Shown: one piece after another, positions 8,436-14,925 of the stretch
Numbering within the stretch: the first letter of the stretch is position 1
Layout of the letters: each line of letters opens with the position of its first letter
DNA from: JACCTH01 sp036556085
GTDB lineage: Bacteria; Actinomycetota; Acidimicrobiia; Spongiisociales; ZC4RG35
Reading direction: 5' to 3'
Assembly (NCBI GenBank): GCA_036556085.1
Contig: DATBKE010000045.1
Coordinates: forward strand, 1 to 34,637
DNA: 34,637 nucleotides
Translations under genes and position numbers: made by a program
The notes under the pieces: model-generated
Databases searched by the model: none
What the model was told of the DNA's origin: nothing
The model's input: the letters and a program-made list of their open reading frames with translations, nothing else

Positions 8436-9539
8436 ATGTTGGAGGAGAGAAAGCAGTTCGGGCCGCCGGTCGCCTTCACCATTCGTCGTATTGCCGGCGG
8501 CGCCCGCCTCATCGGCTTGGCCTGGATGATGGTCTTGGTCATGGTCGCCCTCGCCCGCGACGCCATGGCGCGACCTGGAGTTGGCTGGGTGCTGGTCGGC
8601 CTGTCAGCCGTCTGGGCTGTGGTGGCCGCTATTGACCAGGTCCGCGATCGTCCCGCCGATCCCTGGTGGATCACCGCCGGAGATGCAGGTTTGGCGGCCT
8701 TTGCCCTCGTGGCGCCGGAGATCGCGGGTTCGAGTGATCTCTTTTACGGAGGCTTTCCTGGCATTGCGGTGGTGGCGGCGGCAGCCCGGCAGCGTTCGGT
8801 GGGCTGGGTGGTGGCGGCTCTCCTCTCGGTGGTAACCATCGCCCGCTTTCAGATTGCTGACGTGTCCCAAGCTCTCGCCCAGCTGTCGGCGCTGGTTACT
8901 TACGGCATGCTGGCGGCCATCGTCGGATGGGCTGTTCACGTCATCTATCGAACGGATGACGCCCGACGGAGGGCCGAGGACCAGCAAGCCAGGGCAGAAG
9001 AAAAGGCCGCCCTGGCGGCTCACTTGCATGACTCGGTTCTCCAGACTCTCGCTCTGGTGCAAAGAGAAGCCAGCGACCCCTCCCGCGTTGCCTCGCTGGC
9101 TCGCCGCCAGGAGCAGGAGCTTCGGGGCTGGCTCTACGGGACCATCGACGGCGACGCCCCCGGCTTGGCCCGGAGCCTCGAGGTCGCGGCTAGCGAACTG
9201 GAAGAAACATATGGAGGAACGGTGGAGGTAGTAGCCGTGGGAGACGCAGCCGTTCAAGGTTCCGCGAAAGCGATACTGGCCGCCGGACGCGAGGGGATGC
9301 TTAACGCCCTTAAGCACTCCGGGACCGACCGGATAGACGTCTACATGGAGGTATTGCCCGAGACGATCAAGTTGTTCGTCCGGGATCGTGGGGTTGGATT
9401 CGATCGGGTCACCATCCCGGCCGATCGAGCCGGAATCCGGGATTCCATCGAGGGGAGGATCAGGGCCGTTGGAGGCAATGTCGAGATCAAGACTCTGTCC
9501 GGCCAAGGAACCGAGCTCCGTCTGGAAGTCCCGCGATGA
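8436..9539 (+). CDS. Membrane sensor histidine kinase, NarL/DesK type
   Basis: This is a sensor kinase of 367 residues. The N-terminal half has five or six hydrophobic segments (about 22-40, 48-66, 84-97, 106-118, 122-138, 150-171) with little periplasmic loop, so it likely senses within or near the membrane. A charged coiled-coil linker leads to a HisKA_3-like dimerisation helix with phosphoacceptor His198 (AAHLHDSVLQTL). The ATPase domain has an N box around Asn290 (GREGMLNALKHSG), a DRGVGFD G1 box and a GQGTEL G2 box. The ATG has an upstream GGAG. The stop overlaps the response regulator by ATGA, so the pair is translated together. The signal is unknown. Confidence 0.93.
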   Translation: MLEERKQFGPPVAFTIRRIAGGARLIGLAWMMVLVMVALARDAMARPGVGWVLVGLSAVWAVVAAIDQVRDRPADPWWITAGDAGLAAFALVAPEIAGSSDLFYGGFPGIAVVAAAARQRSVGWVVAALLSVVTIARFQIADVSQALAQLSALVTYGMLAAIVGWAVHVIYRTDDARRRAEDQQARAEEKAALAAHLHDSVLQTLALVQREASDPSRVASLARRQEQELRGWLYGTIDGDAPGLARSLEVAASELEETYGGTVEVVAVGDAAVQGSAKAILAAGREGMLNALKHSGTDRIDVYMEVLPETIKLFVRDRGVGFDRVTIPADRAGIRDSIEGRIRAVGGNVEIKTLSGQGTELRLEVPR

Positions 9540-10162
9540 TCAGGGTCTTCGTCGTCGACGATCACGACCTCTTTCGGGTTGGAGTCCGGGCCGGGCTGGG
9601 GCCCGAAATCGATGTGGTCGGGGAGGCTTCCGAGGTGGGGCCCGCTGTGGAATTGATCAACGAGCGTGTGCCCGACGTTGTTCTGCTCGACGTCCATCTT
9701 CCGGGAGGCGGCGGCCGCTTTGTGATCGAGGGTGTTCGCCGCAAACACCCGCAAGTAGCTTTTCTGGCCCTCTCGGCCTCTGATTCGGCGGCGGATGTCG
9801 TGGGGGTGGTGCGGGCGGGCGCCGCTGGCTATGTCACCAAGAACATCTCGCCCGCCGAGTTGCGCGACGCGATCGAACGGGTAGCTGGAGGAGAACCGGT
9901 CTTCAGTCCCCGCCTGGCGGGATTTCTCCTCGACACCTTCTCCCACCTCCCACCGGCGGACCCCGAGCTCGATCGCCTCTCCGACCGCGAACGGGAGGTG
10001 CTCCAGCTGATTGCCCGGGGATACACATATCGGGAAGCGGCCGCCGAGCTCTTCATCTCGATCAAGACGGTCGAGAGCCATGTGTCCTCGGTGCTCCGCA
10101 AGCTCCGGCTGTCCAATCGCAACGAGCTCACCCGCTGGGCGGTCGAGAGAAAGCTCATCTGA
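9536..10162 (+). CDS. LuxR/NarL-family response regulator
   Basis: This is the DNA-binding partner of the preceding kinase, 208 residues. The receiver domain has the acidic pair Asp8/Asp9, phosphoacceptor Asp52 (VVLLDVHLPG), Ser80 in the switch position and Lys102 (GYVTKNIS). The C-terminal GerE/LuxR helix-turn-helix spans about 145-205 (LSDREREVLQLIARGYTYREAAAELFIS, recognition helix IKTVESHVSSVLRKL). The start overlaps the kinase stop by four bases. Targets are unknown; the divergent lipoprotein gene and the downstream RHH-DUF4097 operon are natural candidates by position only. Confidence 0.94.
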   Translation: MIRVFVVDDHDLFRVGVRAGLGPEIDVVGEASEVGPAVELINERVPDVVLLDVHLPGGGGRFVIEGVRRKHPQVAFLALSASDSAADVVGVVRAGAAGYVTKNISPAELRDAIERVAGGEPVFSPRLAGFLLDTFSHLPPADPELDRLSDREREVLQLIARGYTYREAAAELFISIKTVESHVSSVLRKLRLSNRNELTRWAVERKLI

Positions 10163-10180
10163 GAAATCCTCAAAAACTCC

Positions 10181-10219
10181 TTGACAAAGTGACAGCTTTA
10201 TGACATCATAACGATGTCA
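10181..10219 (+). promoter_or_regulatory. Promoter with palindromic operator upstream of the RHH-DUF4097 operon
   Basis: A consensus -35 (TTGACA, 10181-10186) follows an A-rich stretch. With a 17-base spacer the -10 position is CATCAT (10204-10209). A perfect inverted repeat, TGACATC-N5-GATGTCA (10201-10219), covers that -10. TGACA also occurs as direct copies at 10182, 10190 and 10201. The layout is what an operator for a dimeric repressor looks like. The downstream RHH protein or the upstream response regulator could be the binder; this is inferred. Confidence 0.55.
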
Positions 10220-10270
10220 GATAAGAAGTCGTTCCGGCACCAGCCGGGTAGAGGAGAGAGGGAAGACATC

Positions 10271-10366
10271 ATGTTGATCAGCATCGATCTCCGCTCAGTG
10301 AAGGCAATCCAGGATCTACGGTTCGGGCCTCGTGGTGAGAGCCGTAATCCCCGACCGAAGGGTTAA
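10271..10366 (+). CDS. Possible 31-residue leader ORF
   Basis: This short ORF, MLISIDLRSVKAIQDLRFGP followed by a basic Arg/Pro/Lys-rich end, runs from ATG to TAA. It has a good purine-rich SD (GAGGAGAGAGGG) about 8-20 bases upstream. It lies between the TTGACA promoter and the next gene, whose ATG is five bases past this stop. No family is recognised. It could be a real small protein, a leader peptide that couples translation to the RHH gene, or chance; its SD is clearly better than that of the following gene. Confidence 0.4.
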   Translation: MLISIDLRSVKAIQDLRFGPRGESRNPRPKG

Positions 10367-10371
10367 GCCAG

Positions 10372-10815
10372 ATGCAGACATCGGCTGCCCTTCATAACCT
10401 GGAATCGGCCATCGAGGCTCAGCTGGCTTTGGTGGCCGATCCCGCGGTAGAAGCCGGTGGAAGAGCGGTGCTGGCCGCTTTGCGCCCCGCTCTCAAGGAA
10501 GCGGCGATGGAGCTAGCCAATCAAGCCACCGAGGAGGTGGCGGCACAGCTCCCCGCATACCGGGTTGAGCTGGTACTGGCCGATGGAGAGCCCAGTATTC
10601 GAGTGAGCGCGGATGAAACCACCGCCACCTCGGTCGAAGGCGACTTTGATGCCCGGATCACTCTTCGCCTTCCCCCCGCCATCAAGGACATCGTCGAGCG
10701 AGCGGCCACCGAGTCCGGCGACTCTGTCAATGCCTGGGTGGTCAAGACATTGGCGGGCAAGGTTCATGGTCCGCGGGCGAGCAAGAGGCGAATTGTCGAA
10801 ACCCTCGACATATGA
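10372..10815 (+). CDS. Ribbon-helix-helix-like (HicB-type C-terminus) protein
   Basis: This is a 147-residue protein. Residues about 1-60 are Ala/Leu/Glu-rich and probably helical, and about 64-90 look like beta strands. The end, DARITLRLPPAIKDIVERAA through SVNAWVVKTLAGKV (93-131), fits a ribbon-helix-helix fold: one basic beta strand and two helices, as in Arc/HicB/CopG antitoxin-type DNA-binding proteins. It overlaps the DUF4097 gene by four bases (ATGA). HicB-like genes next to DUF4097 genes are, from memory, common in actinobacteria. No HicA-like toxin is seen nearby, so a toxin-antitoxin role is not supported. A role as autoregulator through the palindrome at 10201-10219 is an inference. 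Confidence 0.75.
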   Translation: MQTSAALHNLESAIEAQLALVADPAVEAGGRAVLAALRPALKEAAMELANQATEEVAAQLPAYRVELVLADGEPSIRVSADETTATSVEGDFDARITLRLPPAIKDIVERAATESGDSVNAWVVKTLAGKVHGPRASKRRIVETLDI

Positions 10816-11564
10816 AGTTTGAGTTTCCTGTCGATGACGTCCCCACGATCGAGCTGCGAGTGGCGTCCGGGCGCGCCGATCTTCACCCGGGGGCTTCCGG
10901 CAGCGTCGAGGTCGATGTAACCGGAAGTGGCGCCGAGTTCGTCGTTGTCGAACAACTCGGCTCGACGATTTTGATACGTGAGGAGCGCAGGCTCTTCGGT
11001 GGACGGAGCGTCAACATCCGGGTCAGCACGCCACCCGGCTCGCATCTCGATGCCACAGTGGCCTCGATGGACATCTACGCACGGGTGGATCTTGGACGCA
11101 TCAACATGCAGACAGCTTCCGGTGATCTGGACATCGGACAGGCCGACGGCATCGTCCTCCGAACTGCCTCGGGCGATGTCAAGGTCGGCGAGATCCTCAA
11201 CGATTGCGAGGTCAGTTCGGCATCCGGGGACGTGCGGATCCATCGCATTCATGGCGACTTGAGCGTTTCGACCGCGTCCGGCGATATCGTGGCCGACGCC
11301 GTCGATGGTCGGTGCGAGCTGAAATCGGCCTCTGGCGACCTCCGGGTCGGGTGCTGCCGGGGTGCCATGATCGAGCTGAAGTCGATGTCGGGGGACCTGA
11401 GGGTCGGAATTCCAGCCGGCACCAGGGTCGAGGCGGAAATTGACTCTCTTTCCGGCGATGTTCATCTGCCCAAGACCAAGAGCAACGTCACCCCGCAAAG
11501 AACCACCAAGCTCCGAGCCCGCACCGTATCTGGCGACATCGAGGTCTCCAGAATCGATAGCTAG
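10812..11564 (+). CDS. DUF4097 beta-strand repeat protein
   Basis: This 250-residue protein is built of repeated beta units with the core (T/S)xSGDhxh. SGD triplets start at residues 103, 120, 138, 156, 173, 192, 213 and 240. The first five spacings are 17-19 residues, then 21 and 27, as expected for a right-handed beta solenoid of the DUF4097/adhesin-like family. No signal peptide or transmembrane segment is seen, so it is probably cytoplasmic despite the family nickname. The start is coupled to the RHH-like gene. Function is unknown in the family; the tight link with a DNA-binding-type partner is the main clue. Confidence 0.85.
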   Translation: MKFEFPVDDVPTIELRVASGRADLHPGASGSVEVDVTGSGAEFVVVEQLGSTILIREERRLFGGRSVNIRVSTPPGSHLDATVASMDIYARVDLGRINMQTASGDLDIGQADGIVLRTASGDVKVGEILNDCEVSSASGDVRIHRIHGDLSVSTASGDIVADAVDGRCELKSASGDLRVGCCRGAMIELKSMSGDLRVGIPAGTRVEAEIDSLSGDVHLPKTKSNVTPQRTTKLRARTVSGDIEVSRIDS

Positions 11565-11590
11565 CGGTCTCCGAGCCATACTTCCTGGGG

Positions 11591-12775
11591 ATGGAGCCTT
11601 TCGACTCCCCGGAAGAGGCTCACTTCCGAGCCCAGGCACGGGCATGGCTGGAAGCGAACGCCCACAGGCCCCTTGCCCCGCCGATCGCGCCTTCAGCCAT
11701 CGTGGCCGAATGGACTCCGGCGGAGGAGGTGGAAAAGCTTGCCGAGGCGCGGGCCTGGCAGAAACTCAAATTCGATGCCGGTTGGGCGGGAATCGCCTGG
11801 CCCCCTGCCTACGGTGGCCGAGGCCAAAGCATCGTCGAGCACAACATCTTTAGCGCCGAAGAGGCCCACTTCGATATTCCCCACGATGCGCTGGTTGTGG
11901 GTCTCGCATGGTGTGGGCCAGCTGTCCTCCTGCTCGGGAACGAGGAGCAACGCCAACGTCTTCTGCCGCCCCTTCTTTCCGGCTCAGAGGTCTGGTGCCA
12001 GCTCTTCTCTGAGCCCGGGTCCGGCTCAGACCTGGTCTCTCTCACCACCCGGGCGGTGCGCGACGGAGACGAGTGGGTGATCAGCGGGCAGAAGGTTTGG
12101 ACCACCTTCGCCCACCTTTCGGAATGGGGCTTGTGCATCGCCCGGACCGATCCGGAGCTCCCTCCTCATCGGGGGCTAACGGCATTCGTCGTCGATATGC
12201 GGTCGCCCGGAGTAGAGACACGACAGATTCGGCAGATGACCGGATCGGCCAACTTCAACGAGGTCTTTCTCAATGAGGTGCGGGTTCCCGACTCCAATCG
12301 GATCGGGGAGGTCGGAGATGGCTGGAGGGTGGTGATCACCACGTTCATGTTTGAACGCACCGCTGTCCTGTCGATCGGTGCCACCGTGGCGGACGCCTTC
12401 ACGGCCCTGCTGGCGGCGCGGGCGCCTACCGATGGGAGCCAGCGAGACCGATTTCTCAGGGTGATAGTGGCGGGAAAGGCCCTCGGTTACACCCAGATGC
12501 GCATGGCGACGGCGTTGGCCCAGGGGCGCATGCCGGGCCCGGAGGGCTCGGTTGCCAAGTTGGTGGGAACCATGCTCCTGGCCGAGCTCTACGACCAGGC
12601 GCTCGATGTACTAGGCGCGGACGGGATGCTCGCCGATGGCGACGCTCCGTACGGCGGGGAATGGCAGGATGCGTTCTTGGGAACCCCGGGGCTCAGGATC
12701 GGGGGCGGCACCGATCAGATTCAGCGCAACATCATCGCCGAAAGGATCCTGGGGCTGCCTAAGGATTGGCGGTGA
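11591..12775 (+). CDS. Acyl-CoA dehydrogenase family protein
   Basis: This is a FAD-dependent acyl-CoA dehydrogenase of 394 residues with the usual three-domain layout: a helical N-terminal domain, a beta domain with the FAD-contact motif QLFSEPGSGSDLVSLTTRA and WVISGQKVWTTFAHLSEWGL, and a helical C-terminal domain ending GGGTDQIQRNIIAERILGLP. At the place where medium-chain enzymes carry the catalytic Glu (YEGTxQIQ) this protein has Gly (IGGGTDQIQ), as in many actinobacterial FadE proteins, so the base must lie elsewhere or a partner subunit is used. The substrate is unknown. The ATG follows a CATACT -10-like hexamer by eight bases. The stop overlaps trmD by four bases, which is an unusual partnership. 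Confidence 0.93.
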   Translation: MEPFDSPEEAHFRAQARAWLEANAHRPLAPPIAPSAIVAEWTPAEEVEKLAEARAWQKLKFDAGWAGIAWPPAYGGRGQSIVEHNIFSAEEAHFDIPHDALVVGLAWCGPAVLLLGNEEQRQRLLPPLLSGSEVWCQLFSEPGSGSDLVSLTTRAVRDGDEWVISGQKVWTTFAHLSEWGLCIARTDPELPPHRGLTAFVVDMRSPGVETRQIRQMTGSANFNEVFLNEVRVPDSNRIGEVGDGWRVVITTFMFERTAVLSIGATVADAFTALLAARAPTDGSQRDRFLRVIVAGKALGYTQMRMATALAQGRMPGPEGSVAKLVGTMLLAELYDQALDVLGADGMLADGDAPYGGEWQDAFLGTPGLRIGGGTDQIQRNIIAERILGLPKDWR

Positions 12776-13443
12776 AGGTCTCCGTCATCACTCTCTTCCC
12801 CGGGTTCTTCCCCGGCATTCTCGAGACCTCGATCGTTGGTCGAGCCGTAGAGACGGGGGCGCTCGAGATTGAGCTGGTCGACCTCCGGGAGTTCGGGAAG
12901 GGGGCTCATCGCCAGGTCGACGATGCCCCCTTCGGTGGGGGGGCGGGAATGGTGATGATGGTGGAGCCCCTTGCCACTGCGCTGGCACCTCTCGCGTCGG
13001 CCCACAAAGTCTTGTTGAGCCCCGCCGGTGCTCGGCTCGATCAGGCTCATCTCGATCGGTTGGCCAGGCTTTCCGATTTGGTCTTGGTTTGCGGCCGCTA
13101 CGAAGGCGTGGATGAGCGCGTCTCCGAGCATCTAGTTGACGAAGAGGTCTCCCTCGGCGACTTCGTTCTTGCAGGTGGTGAGATCGCCGCCGCCGCGATT
13201 ATCGAAGGAGTGGCCCGACTCCTCCCCGGGGTGGTTGGCAACCCGGCCTCCACCCGAACCGAATCCTTCCGAGAGGGCCTCCTCGAAGAACCCCAGTACA
13301 CCCGGCCGCGGAGCTTTCGGGGCTGGGAGGTACCAGAAGTCCTCCTCTCAGGCGATCATGTTCGCATCGAAGATTGGCGCCGCCAGCAGCGGATGGAGCG
13401 GACGAGAAGGCGGCGCCCGGATCTGGGAAAGTCGGAGTCCTGA
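12772..13443 (+). CDS. trmD: tRNA (guanine-N1-)-methyltransferase TrmD
   Basis: TrmD methylates G37 next to the anticodon in tRNAs with G36, preventing +1 frameshifts. The 223 residues include VSVITLFPGFF at the N-terminus, DDAPFGGGAGMVMM, and the SPOUT trefoil knot that binds SAM: LVLVCGRYEGVDERV and SLGDFVLAGGE, then RTESF and LLEEPQYTRP. GTG at 12772 is preferred: AAGGA sits six bases upstream and the GTGA overlaps the acyl-CoA dehydrogenase stop. TTG at 12766 would add two residues. It belongs to the rimM-trmD-rplS neighbourhood, here split by about 5 kb of inserted genes. Confidence 0.96.
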   Translation: MKVSVITLFPGFFPGILETSIVGRAVETGALEIELVDLREFGKGAHRQVDDAPFGGGAGMVMMVEPLATALAPLASAHKVLLSPAGARLDQAHLDRLARLSDLVLVCGRYEGVDERVSEHLVDEEVSLGDFVLAGGEIAAAAIIEGVARLLPGVVGNPASTRTESFREGLLEEPQYTRPRSFRGWEVPEVLLSGDHVRIEDWRRQQRMERTRRRRPDLGKSES

Positions 13444-13449
13444 TAAGAT
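13444..13449 (+). promoter_or_regulatory. Possible rplS -10 element
   Basis: TAAGAT lies directly after the trmD stop and 43 bases before the rplS ATG, fitting the TANNNT pattern. It would give rplS its own short-leader transcript. No convincing -35 is seen. Confidence 0.25.
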
Positions 13450-13492
13450 CTCGGTCCTGGCGACTCGCCAGCCTCCTCAAAGGAAAACGTCG

Positions 13493-13837
13493 ATGAACAA
13501 GCTTGACATGCTCCGGGGCGACTACGCGCGCGAAGACATTCCTTCGTTTAGACCGGGGGACACCGTCAGGGTCCATGTGCGGGTGACAGAAGGCAACCGG
13601 GAGCGGACCCAGGTCTTCGAGGGTGTTGTCATTGCCAGAAATGGGAGCGGACTCGATTCCACGTTTACGGTCCGCAAAGTGAGCTTTGGCGTCGGAGTCG
13701 AGCGGGTTTTTCCGTACAGCGCTCCCATCATCCAGAAGGTAGAAGTCACTCGCCGCGGGGACGTCCGGCGATCCAAGCTTTACTACCTGCGAGACCGGGT
13801 GGGTAAGTCCGCCCGTATCAGGGAGAAGCGGGACTGA
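13493..13837 (+). CDS. rplS: 50S ribosomal protein L19
   Basis: L19 sits at the 30S-50S interface. The 114 residues carry the family signature IPSFRPGDTVRVHVRVTEGNRERTQVFEGVVIAR and RKVSFGVGVERVFPYSAPIIQKVEV, ending RRSKLYYLRDRVGKSARIREK. The ATG before NKLDMLRGDY has an AAAGGA SD eight bases upstream. The frame is open far upstream through trmD, but that part is an out-of-frame shadow. The TGA stop overlaps the apparent CTG start of lepB. Confidence 0.97.
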   Translation: MNKLDMLRGDYAREDIPSFRPGDTVRVHVRVTEGNRERTQVFEGVVIARNGSGLDSTFTVRKVSFGVGVERVFPYSAPIIQKVEVTRRGDVRRSKLYYLRDRVGKSARIREKRD

Positions 13838-14478
13838 CCGTCGAGGCCCCGCGCCGGGAATCAAGACAGCGAAAGCCCAAACCGAATCGGCCGCTGTGGA
13901 TCGAGCTGCCAATGCTTTTGTTGGTGGCCATCACGATCGCAGTGGTGATCAAGACCTTCCTCATCCAGCCGTTTTACATCCCCTCCGATTCGATGGTGCC
14001 CACCATCGTCGAAAACGACCGGGTGATGGTCTCCAAGCTCAGCTATCAATTCGGGAACGCACAGCGCGGGGACATCGTTGTTTTCATCTCACCGTTCAAC
14101 GACGACATCGATCAGGAGACTTTTGGCGAGGCAGTCGTGCGTCACATCGTCGAGTCCATCGGAATCCGAACGGCCTCGGCAGACGACTTGATCAAGCGCG
14201 TGGTGGCGATTTCTGGCGACGAGGTCTCGGTTCGTGGGGGATATCTCGAGATCAACGGCGCCCGTGTCGACGAGCCTTACTTGCTGGACCAGGGCATCAT
14301 GCCCGATTTCGGCCCTGTCGTGGTGCCACCAAACTCTGTCTTCGTGATGGGGGACAATCGGCTGGTCTCTTACGACAGCCGTCGCTTCGGCGCCATTCCA
14401 ATGGATCGGGTACTGGGCGAGGCCGTTGTTCGAATCTGGCCGCCGAGCCGGTTCGGAGCCGTGGACGCCCAGTCCTGA
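13834..14478 (+). CDS. lepB: Signal peptidase I
   Basis: This membrane-bound serine protease removes signal peptides of exported proteins. A basic N-terminal stretch is followed by one transmembrane helix (PMLLLVAITIAVVIKTFLI), then IPSDSM with catalytic Ser53, LIKRVV with catalytic Lys121 and the GDNRxxSxDSR box near the end. The start is unusual. The frame is open back to 13807 with no ATG/GTG/TTG before the ATG at 13912, which would begin inside the membrane helix. A CTG at 13834 overlaps the rplS stop as CTGA, has an AGGGAGAAG SD five bases before it, and gives a normal cytoplasmic N-terminus (214 residues). With the ATG at 13912 the protein is 188 residues. Confidence 0.93.
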   Translation: MTVEAPRRESRQRKPKPNRPLWIELPMLLLVAITIAVVIKTFLIQPFYIPSDSMVPTIVENDRVMVSKLSYQFGNAQRGDIVVFISPFNDDIDQETFGEAVVRHIVESIGIRTASADDLIKRVVAISGDEVSVRGGYLEINGARVDEPYLLDQGIMPDFGPVVVPPNSVFVMGDNRLVSYDSRRFGAIPMDRVLGEAVVRIWPPSRFGAVDAQS

Positions 14479-14497
14479 GGACTTGGTCCTGAGGGGC

Positions 14498-14529
14498 AGG
14501 TGGTTTTAGTCCCTTGCACCACCTATAAG
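14498..14529 (+). promoter_or_regulatory. yraN upstream region: hairpin and TATAAG element
   Basis: A 7-bp inverted repeat (AGGTGGT 14498-14504 / ACCACCT 14518-14524) runs into TATAAG (14524-14529), which ends seven bases before the yraN ATG. There is no SD. The TATAAG is likely a leaderless promoter -10. The hairpin is too weak, and has no T-run, to call a terminator. Confidence 0.4.
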
Positions 14530-14536
14530 TCGGAAC

Positions 14537-14902
14537 ATGGACTGGGTTGCCTGCCGAGAGCTTTCCACCGCCGCTCTCGGCCGCCTGGCAGAGGAGACAG
14601 CGTGCCGGTTTCTCCGCACCAAAGGGATATCGGTCTCAGCTCGAAATGTCGTCCTCGATGCGGGCGAGATTGACATCATCGCCCCAATCAGAGGCGAGCG
14701 GACGCTGGTCGAGGTGCGCTCGACCCGCACCCGGCCCGGAGCTGGTTGGCCGGCACCGCAAGCGTTGGCCGCTTTTGATCTTCAGAAGGCTGAACAGGTC
14801 CGAAGACTTGCGCGCATCTCCCGTTGTGCTCGTATCGACGTGATTGCGGTCCGCTTTCACGAGGTCGGCATCGACTTGCACTGGGTGCCAAGGGCGGTCT
14901 AG
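14537..14902 (+). CDS. UPF0102 (YraN) family protein
   Basis: This is a small endonuclease-fold protein of 121 residues, usually found beside comM/dprA as here. LGRLAEETACRFLRTKG and ARNVVLDAGEIDIIAP match the family, and Asp46 and Glu59 occupy the PD-(D/E)xK positions. The final Lys of the motif (usually VEVK) is Arg61 here (LVEVRSTR), so nuclease activity may be altered. The cellular role of the family is unclear; links to DNA processing or recombination are inferred from the neighbourhood. The ATG follows TATAAG by seven bases. Confidence 0.9.
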   Translation: MDWVACRELSTAALGRLAEETACRFLRTKGISVSARNVVLDAGEIDIIAPIRGERTLVEVRSTRTRPGAGWPAPQALAAFDLQKAEQVRRLARISRCARIDVIAVRFHEVGIDLHWVPRAV

Positions 14903-14912
14903 AGAGGCCGTG

Positions 14913-14918
14913 TAGCCT
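14913..14918 (+). promoter_or_regulatory. Possible leaderless -10 of the ABC transporter operon
   Basis: TAGCCT ends seven bases before the ATG of the ATP-binding subunit gene, and no SD is present in the CAAATGA between them. This is the same geometry as at several other genes in the window. Confidence 0.35.
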
Positions 14919-14925
14919 CAAATGA

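Noticed and set aside
10372..10815. HicAB toxin-antitoxin system
   Set aside because: Only a HicB-like C-terminus is seen; no HicA-like small RNA-binding toxin is encoded beside it, and the partner is a DUF4097 protein.
13896..14492. 198-residue frame overlapping lepB
   Set aside because: Arg/His-rich shadow of lepB in another frame.
14472..14524. Rho-independent terminator after lepB
   Set aside because: The 7-bp stem has a 13-base loop and no following T-run; a GTCCTGAGG direct repeat (14472 and 14486) there is too short to interpret.
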